Of a stretch of 38,828 nt of DNA, positions 8,555 through 16,005 are shown in pieces; within the stretch, counting starts at the first letter, position 1, and every line of letters starts with the position of its first letter. The notes beneath the pieces were generated by a model. The model saw only the letters and a list, made by a program, of their open reading frames with translations. It was not told the DNA's origin and did no database searches. A program made the position numbers and the translations under genes. The stretch is from Bdellovibrio sp. CG22_combo_CG10-13_8_21_14_all_39_27 (GTDB taxonomy: Bacteria; Bdellovibrionota; Bacteriovoracia; Bacteriovoracales; Bacteriovoracaceae), in contig PCTW01000043.1 in assembly GCA_002786715.1 (NCBI GenBank), forward strand, positions 217,235 through 256,062, given 5' to 3'.

Positions 8555-9060
8555 ATTGTCCCCCCTCGTGAAACGACATCACGAATATTGCCTCGTCTTT
8601 CAAGTTCACGGACAATCGAGTCATTCAAATCCAATTGCACATTATCGCTTCTTTCCAATTCTTCTTTATCAATCTCTACAATTCCAGTCCGAAGAAGCTC
8701 ACCAAGAATTTTCGATTTAACTTTATAAGAAATTTCGGGGCTATTCTTGTCAACCATTGAAACATGGTCTTTCAAAGTAAGGAGGGCCTTCTCCAATTCC
8801 TCCCCCTTTTTCCCATCTTCTTTATCCAAAGGCTTTATTTGACTAGCTGTCACCAGATTGGCTACAGCCTTTTCAATTTGTCCTCGTAGTTCTTTGTTGG
8901 ATAGCTCTGTTACTTGAAGACAGTTTAATGATAGAAGAGACTTGTCTCCCAATACATTGATCTTGCAATCTGGTGTGGCCCTAACAAGCTCATTTGCCTG
9001 AGCATAATTGATGTTGAGTGCCGAAGATAAAATCGTAAGTGTTAAAATTTTCTTTTTCAT
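8545..9060 (-). CDS. Small secreted protein ending in GGTICF
   Basis: The 171-residue product has a Sec signal peptide (basic start, hydrophobic core, cleavage near NYA or AQA at about residues 20-22). The mature part is helical and charged and holds cysteines near positions 32 and 48. The extreme C-terminus is VVSRGGTICF, rich in Ser, Thr and Cys. I do not recognise a family. It lies between the sigma54 regulator and the peptide-binding protein and is translationally coupled to the latter. Two guesses fit the context: a periplasmic partner of the sensor, or a substrate of the YcaO enzyme with a C-terminal modified segment. Against the second, most YcaO precursor peptides are shorter and lack a Sec signal. 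GGGGA lies upstream of the ATG. Confidence 0.7.
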   Translation of the reverse strand: MKKKILTLTILSSALNINYAQANELVRATPDCKINVLGDKSLLSLNCLQVTELSNKELRGQIEKAVANLVTASQIKPLDKEDGKKGEELEKALLTLKDHVSMVDKNSPEISYKVKSKILGELLRTGIVEIDKEELERSDNVQLDLNDSIVRELERRGNIRDVVSRGGTICF

Positions 9061-9072
9061 ATTGTTCCCCTA

Positions 9073-10539
9073 TTAAATTCTTAAGCTTGAAAAATTATCC
9101 ATTAAAGTTTTGAGTAAATTGTTTCTTTCCTCGGGGCCATAATCAAATATTCCAAGCGATTTCATCCGTGAGTTGAGAGTAGTTCTCTTAACTCTCAAGT
9201 CGATAGCCGCTTGCTTGATATTATGCCCCTTGGTTTTTAAAGTGGTGAGAATCAGTCGTTTTACCTGCTCGCGTTGTAATCTCTCCAAAGTTTCCAAATT
9301 CAAATTAATGATGGCATCACTGATGGAATTGGACTCCAAAATATCGTCTGGAAGGTGTTTTTTCCTGATGATTTTTTCTTCTACTTGCACATACAACCTT
9401 TCAACAAGATTTTCCAACTCGCGAACATTTCCCGGCCAACTATGACCTTTTAGGGCCCTGATGGTAGATGATGAGAAGTCCTTTTGCATCTTGAACTTGT
9501 TTTCCGTTATTTCTTTGAAGTGCATGAGAAGAGGTTCAATATCCTCGGTTCTCTCCCTTAGTGGTAGAATTTCCAAATCCAGCGTAGAAATGCGAAAGTA
9601 AAGATCAGGTAGAAAGTCGGGATCGTTCCCCCGGCACATTTCTTTAAGCTTAGGCTTTCCGGCACAGACTAAGCGGAAATCAACTCCAAACTCCTTGTTA
9701 CTACCAACACGCTTTATTTTCTTTTCTTGAACCGCACGTAAAAGTTTTGCCTGAGCATCCCTACCAAGATGGTGAATTTCATCAAGAAAAACCGTTCCCC
9801 CATGGGCCGCTTCAAAGACTCCCGCCTTTTGCTTAATGGCACCAGTGAAAGCGCCTTTTTCATGGCCAAATAATTCCGACTCCATCAAAGAAGAGTCTCC
9901 CTTAAAAGAAGAACAGTTTACTGCAATAAATTGGCCCCGCTTGGCCCTTCTTGAATTATTGTGGACGGCCTTGGCAACAAGCTCCTTGCCGATACCTGTC
10001 TCGCCCAAAATCAATACATCGGAATCCACCTCAGCGTAGCGCAATACGCTCTTTGCAATTCGCTGGAAGTCTGCGGAGACGCCGATCATGTTAATGAGCT
10101 TTGCATAGTCCTTATTATCTATTCGTTGTCCGAGAATAGTTTCTTGAATATGTTTTGAAATAGCTGATTTGATATTAGCTACGACTTTTTGTTTTGTAAT
10201 CGGCTTATATAAAACCTTGTCGGTATCAACCTCAAGCCATCTCTTGTAAGCATCCTCCGAAGTATCAGCGGAGACAATCACAACCACTAAGTCTTCATTG
10301 ACTTTCTTGAGCTGACGGATCAACTCACTCCCATCGGAAAATAGACCGTCTGCCGACATTAGGTTGTAGTCAATAAAGGCAATGACATACTCACCTGGAG
10401 ATGTGAGAAATTGTTGATAGGCTTTGGAGCCAGAGGAATAATACTCAATAAAGTATTTTTCATCTTTTAAAAATTCTCTATAGGAATCCAAGACCTTTTC
10501 ATGGTCATCAACTATCAAAATTTTTTGTCGCTTATTCAT
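9073..10539 (-). CDS. Sigma54-dependent response regulator (NtrC family)
   Basis: The 488-residue activator has three parts. The receiver (about 6-120) has DD at 11-12, the phosphoacceptor D57 (AFIDYNL) and K112. The AAA+ domain has Walker A GETGIGKE, the sigma54-contacting GAFTGA loop (GHEKGAFTGAIKQ), Walker B VFLDEI and an R-finger region. A Fis-type HTH at the C-terminus (GHNIKQAAIDLRVKRTTLNS) binds enhancer DNA. I chose the ATG at 10539 because GGGTGG lies upstream and a sigma54 promoter lies at 10582-10597. A longer frame to 10647 would place the promoter inside the gene. It is first in the operon and probably autoregulated through the TCGTCAC elements. Confidence 0.93.
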   Translation of the reverse strand: MNKRQKILIVDDHEKVLDSYREFLKDEKYFIEYYSSGSKAYQQFLTSPGEYVIAFIDYNLMSADGLFSDGSELIRQLKKVNEDLVVVIVSADTSEDAYKRWLEVDTDKVLYKPITKQKVVANIKSAISKHIQETILGQRIDNKDYAKLINMIGVSADFQRIAKSVLRYAEVDSDVLILGETGIGKELVAKAVHNNSRRAKRGQFIAVNCSSFKGDSSLMESELFGHEKGAFTGAIKQKAGVFEAAHGGTVFLDEIHHLGRDAQAKLLRAVQEKKIKRVGSNKEFGVDFRLVCAGKPKLKEMCRGNDPDFLPDLYFRISTLDLEILPLRERTEDIEPLLMHFKEITENKFKMQKDFSSSTIRALKGHSWPGNVRELENLVERLYVQVEEKIIRKKHLPDDILESNSISDAIINLNLETLERLQREQVKRLILTTLKTKGHNIKQAAIDLRVKRTTLNSRMKSLGIFDYGPEERNNLLKTLMDNFSSLRI

Positions 10540-10581
10540 CGTTTCCACCCTTTGGGTAATATATTTACACAACCCCCTTGA

Positions 10582-10597
10582 GCAACCATCGTGCCAA
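10582..10597 (-). promoter_or_regulatory. Sigma54 (-24/-12) promoter of the sensory operon
   Basis: Read on the minus strand, the sequence is TTGGCACGATGGTTGC, a match to the RpoN consensus (TTGGCACG, four bases, TTGC) with exact GG-to-GC spacing. The expected transcript start is near 10571, about 32 bases before the ATG at 10539. Since the first gene is itself a sigma54 activator, this suggests positive autoregulation. Confidence 0.85.
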
Positions 10598-10628
10598 CTA
10601 TAAAAACCGCTTATTTTCAAGGCATTAC

Positions 10629-10690
10629 AAGTGACGCAATCTAGCATATTTGTTTATTTGGGGCAAAACAGTGCCGATACTTCGTCACTT
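10629..10690. promoter_or_regulatory. Candidate enhancer pair upstream of the sigma54 promoter
   Basis: AAGTGACG (10629-10636) and CGTCACTT (10683-10690) are a perfect 8-base inverted pair, about 58-65 and 112-119 bases upstream of the predicted start. This is the usual placing for NtrC-type enhancers. The same core recurs at 10772-10778 and 11339-11374. Binding by the Fis-type HTH of the neighbouring activator is inferred. Confidence 0.55.
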
Positions 10691-10770
10691 TTTTACAGGG
10701 TTTCTCATTTTCTCTTGTAAAACTTTTGGAATATCAATCAGTTGCCCTCTAAAAAAGAAAATGACTTAAA

Positions 10771-10779
10771 CTCGTCACG
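10771..10779 (+). promoter_or_regulatory. Single TCGTCAC element
   Basis: CTCGTCACG lies in the gap between the sensory operon promoter and the end of the ParB-like gene, about 200 bases upstream of the predicted operon start. It shares the TCGTCAC core with four other copies. The gap 10598-10846 otherwise shows no gene. Confidence 0.4.
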
Positions 10780-10846
10780 TATTGAGGGAAAATGGGTGTG
10801 ATCTACACCTAACTGTTGGAAGTTATGGACAATTTTCTAATGACGT

Positions 10847-11278
10847 TTATTCGCCACACAGCTTTGAATTCCAGTAATCAACGAAAGAAAAATACGCTTG
10901 CTGCGAGGTTAAGAAACCTATGTGTTGGATAACTGAAAGCTTATAAGCAGGAAGTTTTTCAATACCGATCCTGATAGCCTTTTCTATTCGATGGTGCCCA
11001 TCAATGACGTTATATCTGCTTGGAGCAATCTCGGCCAAAATAATTGGAACAGAAAGATTGGCGGTCTTGATTGTGGACTCATCCAAATGATCTGAAGAGT
11101 AATTGGGATAAAGTTTTACTTCTACATTCTCAAAGATGATCTTGCTCTTTTGATCTTCTATGAAGGCAATCATTTTTGTGATGTTGAACTCAAAAATCCC
11201 ATTTGGGAAAAATTCATCACCGTAATCTATTAAAATGGGTTCAAAGTCATTTTGTCTTACTAGCATTTTGGATTTCAC
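10847..11278 (-). CDS. ParB-like nuclease-domain protein
   Basis: The 143-residue protein has the ParB N-terminal/sulfiredoxin-like fold signature in its second half: VPIILAEIAPSRYNVIDGHH followed by RIEKAIRIGIEKLPAY. In this family the DGHHR or GERR box binds nucleotide or DNA phosphate. The usual ParB central HTH and dimer domain are absent, so it is not a partition ParB. More likely it is a small ParB-domain regulator or nuclease, as found on mobile elements. The start is GTG with AGGAGG nine bases upstream. It is transcribed leftward from a region of 370 non-coding bases that also serves the rightward regulator at 11649. Function is uncertain. Confidence 0.7.
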   Translation of the reverse strand: MKSKMLVRQNDFEPILIDYGDEFFPNGIFEFNITKMIAFIEDQKSKIIFENVEVKLYPNYSSDHLDESTIKTANLSVPIILAEIAPSRYNVIDGHHRIEKAIRIGIEKLPAYKLSVIQHIGFLTSQQAYFSFVDYWNSKLCGE

Positions 11279-11338
11279 TGATTTTTTCCTCCTCTCGTTA
11301 TTTCTTATTCAATCACAGATTATCACCGCAAGAATGAA

Positions 11339-11374
11339 GTGACGAGATCAAGCCAAATCAAAAAATCTCGTCAC
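11339..11374. promoter_or_regulatory. 10-base inverted repeat GTGACGAGAT/ATCTCGTCAC (candidate enhancer)
   Basis: Perfect arms at 11339-11348 and 11365-11374 are separated by 16 bases. They contain the TCGTCAC core also found upstream of the sensory operon. They lie about 220-250 bases before the predicted start of the sigma54-type promoter at 11567. A run like TATTTTTA follows, so a weak terminator is possible but less likely. Confidence 0.6.
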
Positions 11375-11566
11375 TATTTTTAAGTTCCTAAAATTTATAA
11401 TGAATCACCCAATTTAAACAGTAAACAGTGGCGATCAGTCGTCAAAAGCTGTTTTAATATTGCCAGCACAAGACAGAGAATATGTCTCGCCATTTTATTT
11501 CTAATGTATTGTCTTTATTCGTTTTATTTCCTCTCAAAATGATCTGGATGGCCTCATGCCAACTTT
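11375..11566. other. Non-coding control region
   Basis: No gene is seen here. It holds an imperfect inverted pair, TAAACAG (11422-11428) with CTGTTTTA (11449-11456), enclosing a partial GTCGTCA match. Together with 11279-11338 it makes a 370-base gap between the ParB-like gene and the sigma-like regulator. The gap probably serves for regulation and could also hold a transfer origin, though nothing marks a nick site. Confidence 0.35.
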
Positions 11567-11580
11567 GGCTTTTCTATTGC
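11567..11580 (+). promoter_or_regulatory. Sigma54-type promoter candidate for the 11649 regulator
   Basis: TTGGCTTTTCTATTGCT carries the GG at 11567-11568 and the GC at 11579-11580 with the exact -24/-12 spacing, and it retains TTGGC and TTGC. It lacks the ACG of the best consensus. The start would be near 11592, leaving about 57 untranslated bases. Upstream TCGTCAC elements support activator control. Confidence 0.55.
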
Positions 11581-11648
11581 TCTATTGAGTTCACACTTTG
11601 GAAGTTTCTTTCAAAACAATAACAAACAGCTTTTCAAAAGGGGGAAGC

Positions 11649-12308
11649 ATGAACATTGAAATCGAACAAACTCAAACATCCGATGAACTTGGTGAGAGAA
11701 AGTCATCACCAGAAAAAACACACCCTCTCACTAGTAAAAGGAAATCCGTTAATAGCAAGTTAACGGGCTCTTCAAAACGTGATCAAAAAGTCTTCACCCG
11801 TCCATGGCTCAATGAAGATGGAACTTTAAAAAGTGATGATGAAATCAAAGAACTCGGGAGAAACTGGTCGGCACAAACTTGGGATCAATATCTAAAGGCC
11901 GACATTGGAACAATTGAAGACGAAAGTTTGATGTTTTATTTCGACATGGATACCGAGGCCATGCTTGAACGTGCCCAGGTATCTGAACTTCTTGAAGAAC
12001 ATGATATTTATGAAGAAATTGAACCAGCACTCTTACTCGCTATGCTCGATCTTTCTGCTATGGAAAGATCAATAATCAAGGGAGCATATTGGCAAGGGCT
12101 ATGCGACCAGGACTTGGCAATAAAACTGTCCAGCACTTATGGTTCGATCCGTGTTCTAAAGTCACGAGCAATCAATAAAATCAGTAAAATTCTTCCAAGT
12201 AAAAAGTTTCGCAAGAAGCTTGCGACCCTCAAACGAAAGGGAAAGCTTGAAAGCATCATAAATGAACAAAAACAATGGCTTTACTCCGGTTCGTTAACAT
12301 TGAGTTAG
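11649..12308 (+). CDS. Sigma70 region 4-like regulator
   Basis: The 219-residue protein has a basic, Ser/Lys-rich N-terminal 55 residues, an acidic middle, and a C-terminal segment resembling sigma region 4: LSAMERSIIKGAYWQGLCDQ, then DLAIKLSSTYGSIRVLKSRA with RAINKISKIL. It lacks the region 2 core-binding and -10 motifs, so it is not a full sigma factor. I chose the ATG at 11649 because AAAAGGGGGAAG lies just before it; the longer frame from 11598 has no such site. It is preceded by the sigma54-type promoter and followed by the regulator genes and the transfer operon, so it is probably an intermediate regulator of transfer. Confidence 0.7.
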   Translation: MNIEIEQTQTSDELGERKSSPEKTHPLTSKRKSVNSKLTGSSKRDQKVFTRPWLNEDGTLKSDDEIKELGRNWSAQTWDQYLKADIGTIEDESLMFYFDMDTEAMLERAQVSELLEEHDIYEEIEPALLLAMLDLSAMERSIIKGAYWQGLCDQDLAIKLSSTYGSIRVLKSRAINKISKILPSKKFRKKLATLKRKGKLESIINEQKQWLYSGSLTLS

Positions 12309-12382
12309 CGGTTTCCCTTTAACTAGTGAGAGGACAATTTTTTTGATGGAGAAAATTATGGGCCAATTATTTATCAGGAGGA

Positions 12383-12988
12383 ATGATGAAGCATCTCGTT
12401 ACAAGTGACGTATTTGACGATCTCTATTTACATACCCACAGGGTCGCCAACAATACCAAAAAAGAATTGTTGATTGTCGGCAATCAATTCAAGGACACCC
12501 GTAGTCTAACGTTATCGGAGCTAAAACTTTACGTTGAAAGAGATATTTTCCTGGCCGTTAAAGACGGCAAACTTCCATATCTCAGTTTCTCGATTGATGT
12601 TGATGAGGAATCCAACGGATTTCATGGCAATTTGGGAATCACAATTGATTACATGAACGGGCAAGTGCTCAATCATGATTTCATCAATCAGACCATCCGT
12701 CTTAATTCCACCAAAGTCCTGGAAGATGATTTTTTTGAGGACAATCACGGAAACTTGTTTTCTGAACTTGCTCTTGGCGTTCAACACAAGATCGCTCAAA
12801 TGCTCGCTGCCTATAACTGTGAAGAGTATCGCCTTATTGATGGACGGGTGATCTTTTTTAGTGAGCGCTTTGATTATTGTGTGCGTTTTGAGCATCGTTA
12901 TTTAAAAAATCTTCTTCGATCTGTTCCCATGATCGAAGAGAACCAACAATTTTTTCTCGACTACATTGTTCCAGGAGTATGTGCATGA
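12383..12988 (+). CDS. Hypothetical protein coupled to sigma-like regulator
   Basis: The 201-residue protein is acidic and soluble, without signal peptide or membrane segment. I do not recognise a family. AGGAGG lies immediately upstream of two adjacent ATG codons (12383 and 12386); spacing favours the second slightly. Its TGA overlaps the start of the next gene as ATGA, so the two proteins are made together. Position between two region-4-like regulators suggests a regulatory partner, perhaps an anti-sigma-like or co-regulator, but this is only context. Confidence 0.6.
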   Translation: MMKHLVTSDVFDDLYLHTHRVANNTKKELLIVGNQFKDTRSLTLSELKLYVERDIFLAVKDGKLPYLSFSIDVDEESNGFHGNLGITIDYMNGQVLNHDFINQTIRLNSTKVLEDDFFEDNHGNLFSELALGVQHKIAQMLAAYNCEEYRLIDGRVIFFSERFDYCVRFEHRYLKNLLRSVPMIEENQQFFLDYIVPGVCA

Positions 12989-13326
12989 TTGAAACCATTC
13001 TAAGCCCCGAATGTCTAAAAAGGTTATCTGACCGCCAAGTAAGCAATGAGTATCTAAAAACGCTCAACCAATGTGACGAGCCTACACTTCTTGAAACCTT
13101 TGTTGATAAGCTTCCTCCACGGGAGAGGAAAGTTATCAGGCTCAAGTTCTGGCACGACATGGATTTTGATGAAATCTCACAGCAAACCGGGATTCGCCGA
13201 AATTGTGTAGAAAAAGTGCTGTCCAGAGGAATCTCAATGCTTAGGCAGAAGATGATTGAAGAACTAGTGGATCTTGAACCCGAGTGGGAAATCGAAGAAA
13301 AGCCCTATCAAATGGCCGGCAATTAA
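12985..13326 (+). CDS. Small sigma70 region 4-like DNA-binding protein
   Basis: The product has 113 residues from the ATG at 12985, chosen because AGGAG lies seven bases upstream and the codon overlaps the previous stop. The core LPPRERKVIRLKFWHDMDFD then EISQQTGIRRNCVEKVLSRG is a classic sigma70 region 4 / LuxR-like helix-turn-helix, followed by a short basic helix and an acidic tail. There is no region 2, so it is probably a transcription regulator rather than a complete sigma factor. It lies directly before the transfer operon, whose first gene starts 57 bases later, and is the most likely local activator of it. Confidence 0.75.
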   Translation: MIETILSPECLKRLSDRQVSNEYLKTLNQCDEPTLLETFVDKLPPRERKVIRLKFWHDMDFDEISQQTGIRRNCVEKVLSRGISMLRQKMIEELVDLEPEWEIEEKPYQMAGN

Positions 13327-13382
13327 AAAACCGTTATCCAATAATAAAAATTAAAACAAAATCAATTTTAAGGGAGCAAACA

Positions 13383-14381
13383 TTGAAAGGTTGGTTCGTT
13401 CTTATTCTGCTAGGTACTTCGACACTTGCGCACGCTTTTCCAAGTGTGTGCAGTGTCGTCAACTCGCCAAGTTTTCGTAGTTGCTTGGGACTCACAAGCA
13501 ATATCTCCATGTGTGGATGGCCTGTACCAAGGCCGTGCATACACTTTTCCTACTATGTGCCGCAATACTATGTTGAGGTGGTGAGTAACCCCAAGGAATC
13601 GTTTTTCACAGGGCTTCCAGGCACGGCAGCACAACTAGCGACAACAAAAGAGGTCGTTCCCTTTGGTGCCGAAAATGATGAAGGAGCCTATTCCTTTCAC
13701 GCTCACACTATCAATGTACCTTTTACTATGTGGGGATTCTCAGGGATGCCATGTGGTGGAGCGCAGTGGGATAATATGTGCTTCACTTCGATGTCGGAGC
13801 ATTTGGGTAGCAATTGGAAGACGGGACTTGCCGACTCTCTTCAACCGGCATGGCTTGCCTGGAGTGCCGCTCCGAAGGCATGCCTAATTAAAGGTGCTGT
13901 GACTTCCACAACGGGCGGTTCTATTCCAACCGGATACCCAAATCACTCTGCCATGTGTTCAGCCGATAGAAGCTGGATGAAAAAGTATCCACCAAGTAAT
14001 CAGCCCGTATGCAATGGCTGGGGGATCGTTTTTCCTCGCTATGGCACAGTTACCAGTTCAGACCAAAATACTGCCTCATTGGTGATTGCTTCAAGAATGA
14101 GAAGTCTTGGTTCGGAGGTATTTCAATCGGTTCCAACTTTTCATGATGAAAAGTGGCAAATGATTTACCCGCAATCGAGTTCTTGTTTTCGGGAGGGGCA
14201 AAACGTGGCCCTTTTGCGTGCCAAACGGGTCAGTGAACTTGGACGCCTTTGGAGCGGAAAACTTAAAAATTATCTGTATGTAGTGTGGAAACGAGTCGGA
14301 TGCACCCGCGATCTTCCTTATTATGCATCCACTCACGCCTGGCCATCCATTATTCAGGCTGCCTGTAGAGGTACAAAATGA
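13383..14381 (+). CDS. traU: TraU-like conjugative transfer protein
   Basis: This is a 332-residue secreted protein. The signal peptide covers about residues 1-18 (LLGTSTLAHA). Cysteine-rich segments follow, and the C-terminal third follows the TraU pattern: an ASLVIASRMRSLG helix, a KWQMIYPQSSSCFREGQNV motif and a final VVWKRVGC. F-type TraU is a periplasmic protein of about 330 residues needed for DNA transfer, with disulphides made by the TrbB/DsbC system. I chose the TTG at 13383 because GGGAG lies eight bases upstream; a frame from 13284 would overlap the previous gene. It overlaps the next gene by four bases (ATGA). Confidence 0.8.
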   Translation: MKGWFVLILLGTSTLAHAFPSVCSVVNSPSFRSCLGLTSNISMCGWPVPRPCIHFSYYVPQYYVEVVSNPKESFFTGLPGTAAQLATTKEVVPFGAENDEGAYSFHAHTINVPFTMWGFSGMPCGGAQWDNMCFTSMSEHLGSNWKTGLADSLQPAWLAWSAAPKACLIKGAVTSTTGGSIPTGYPNHSAMCSADRSWMKKYPPSNQPVCNGWGIVFPRYGTVTSSDQNTASLVIASRMRSLGSEVFQSVPTFHDEKWQMIYPQSSSCFREGQNVALLRAKRVSELGRLWSGKLKNYLYVVWKRVGCTRDLPYYASTHAWPSIIQAACRGTK

Positions 14382-15988
14382 AATTCGGTAAATTTTTAAT
14401 TCAAGAAGGCCTGATAAGTATTGATGCTCTTGATGATACCCTGGCGGTGCAAAAGCGACTAAAAAAGCAAAAAATTGGAAGACTCCTGATTGAACTTGGG
14501 TATTTACAAAAAGAATCTCTCAATCTGGCACTAACCAGGTATTTGAATCCAAAACTAAATAAAACGGCGCTGGAACTTCAAAGCATCGTTGCCAAAACCT
14601 ATCCCTCAAGCACAACCATGATGCTTGCTAAAAGGTATAAGGCAATTGTCTTTAAAGAGGATCACAAAAGCGTTCAATACTTGAGAGTTGATCTTGTTGA
14701 CGATGAGCTGCTACTTGAAACCGAAGGGCGTACTCAAAAAGAGTCATGCTGCCATCTTGTTTCAAAAGAAATATTTGATTATCTCCACCAATCTGCAAGA
14801 GTCGAAGGTCCCGCCCATTCAAAAATTGTGGTGACACAAACTCTTTCAGATGATGACAAGCTTGCTGGAATCTCCCCTTATGCGAAGCTCTTTAAAGAAG
14901 CACTTTCCGAGGCCAAGAAGCGCTCAGTCAGTGATATTCATATCGAGCCGACAGACAAGGGGGTGACGATTCGCTTTCGCCTTTTCGGAAATCTTTACGC
15001 TTACAAGTCGCTTACGAAAGATCACCGTGAGGGACTTATCACGACCGTTAAAAGCATCGTCAATATGGATTTAGCAATCGTGGGTAGGCCCCAGGATTCC
15101 AGAGCGTCTTTTAAAACTTTTAAAGTCGATGTACGGGCAAGCTCGCTTCCCAAACTTTATGGCGAAAAGTTGGTTTTGCGATTGCTTGACCAAGAACGTG
15201 ATTTTCGACTTGAGGCCTCAGGATTGAATCAAGACTCCCTTCATGCCTTGAGGGCCGCTTCCAGGAAAAGAGATGGGCTTGTACTTATTTCCGGGCCAAC
15301 CGGATCGGGAAAAACAACCACTCTCTATTCGCTATTGAACGAGCTGCCCCGTGACCGACTCAATATCTCCACTTTGGAAAATCCGGTGGAGTATGAACTA
15401 CCTGGTATCAATCAGGTGAACATTAGTGAAAATGGTATTCTCACTTTTGAGTCATCCCTTCGGGCACTTATGCGCCAAGACCCCGATGTTATTTTAGTCG
15501 GAGAAATCAGGGACCACGAAACCGCAAGTCTTGCTTTTAAAGCGGCATCCACAGGGCATTTGGTCTTTTCCACTGTTCATGCCAATGGTGCCAAAGAAGT
15601 TGTGGAAAGGCTTGTAAATCTTGGGATTGATACCTTTACCATAAAAAGTAATCTTTGCCTTAGCGCCGCTCAACGCCTGGTTCCACTACTTTGCAATAAT
15701 TGCGCTCTTTCTTTGAGCGACGAAGACATAAGAGAAATTAAAGGCCATCTTGATGGACGTGATCTTTCCCCCTTGAGGAAAATTAACACCGAAGGTTGTT
15801 CACATTGCCAAAGTGGCATTAAAGATCGCAAGGCCATTCTTGAATATATGGACAAAGGCGAAATCAATCATTTTCTTGGTAATTCCATCCATGGGGGTAT
15901 CATTCCCAAGCACTCACTTAAAAGTGCAGCTCTCGTGTTGGCGGAAGAAGGCAGAATAGATGTTTTTGAAGTTTTGTCTTTCACCTGA
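14378..15988 (+). CDS. GspE/PilB-type secretion ATPase
   Basis: The 536-residue ATPase begins with an MshEN-like N-terminal domain (GKFLIQEGLISIDALDDTL, then IGRLLIELGYLQKESLNLAL), which binds c-di-GMP in some relatives. The central part has the ATP-binding region, Walker A GPTGSGKTTT at about 306-315, the Asp box region, Walker B DPDVILVGEIRD and the His box STGHLVFSTVHAN. A tetracysteine zinc site (CNNC, then CSHC) lies near 445-475. This is the type II secretion / type IV pilus assembly ATPase family, cousin of VirB11. F-type transfer systems normally lack such an ATPase. Its overlap with traU and its place in the transfer operon suggest it powers pilus or secretion steps there. Confidence 0.9.
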   Translation: MKFGKFLIQEGLISIDALDDTLAVQKRLKKQKIGRLLIELGYLQKESLNLALTRYLNPKLNKTALELQSIVAKTYPSSTTMMLAKRYKAIVFKEDHKSVQYLRVDLVDDELLLETEGRTQKESCCHLVSKEIFDYLHQSARVEGPAHSKIVVTQTLSDDDKLAGISPYAKLFKEALSEAKKRSVSDIHIEPTDKGVTIRFRLFGNLYAYKSLTKDHREGLITTVKSIVNMDLAIVGRPQDSRASFKTFKVDVRASSLPKLYGEKLVLRLLDQERDFRLEASGLNQDSLHALRAASRKRDGLVLISGPTGSGKTTTLYSLLNELPRDRLNISTLENPVEYELPGINQVNISENGILTFESSLRALMRQDPDVILVGEIRDHETASLAFKAASTGHLVFSTVHANGAKEVVERLVNLGIDTFTIKSNLCLSAAQRLVPLLCNNCALSLSDEDIREIKGHLDGRDLSPLRKINTEGCSHCQSGIKDRKAILEYMDKGEINHFLGNSIHGGIIPKHSLKSAALVLAEEGRIDVFEVLSFT

Positions 15989-16005
15989 TTCTTTAAGAGG
16001 TTTTT

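Noticed and set aside
10540-10647. A longer N-terminus for the sigma54 regulator
   Set aside because: The extension has no ribosome site and would contain the sigma54 promoter.
10665-10677. A GGCAC...TTGC-like sequence upstream of the sensory operon
   Set aside because: The spacing between the GG and GC is one base short of the strict sigma54 spacing; the site at 10582-10597 is far better.
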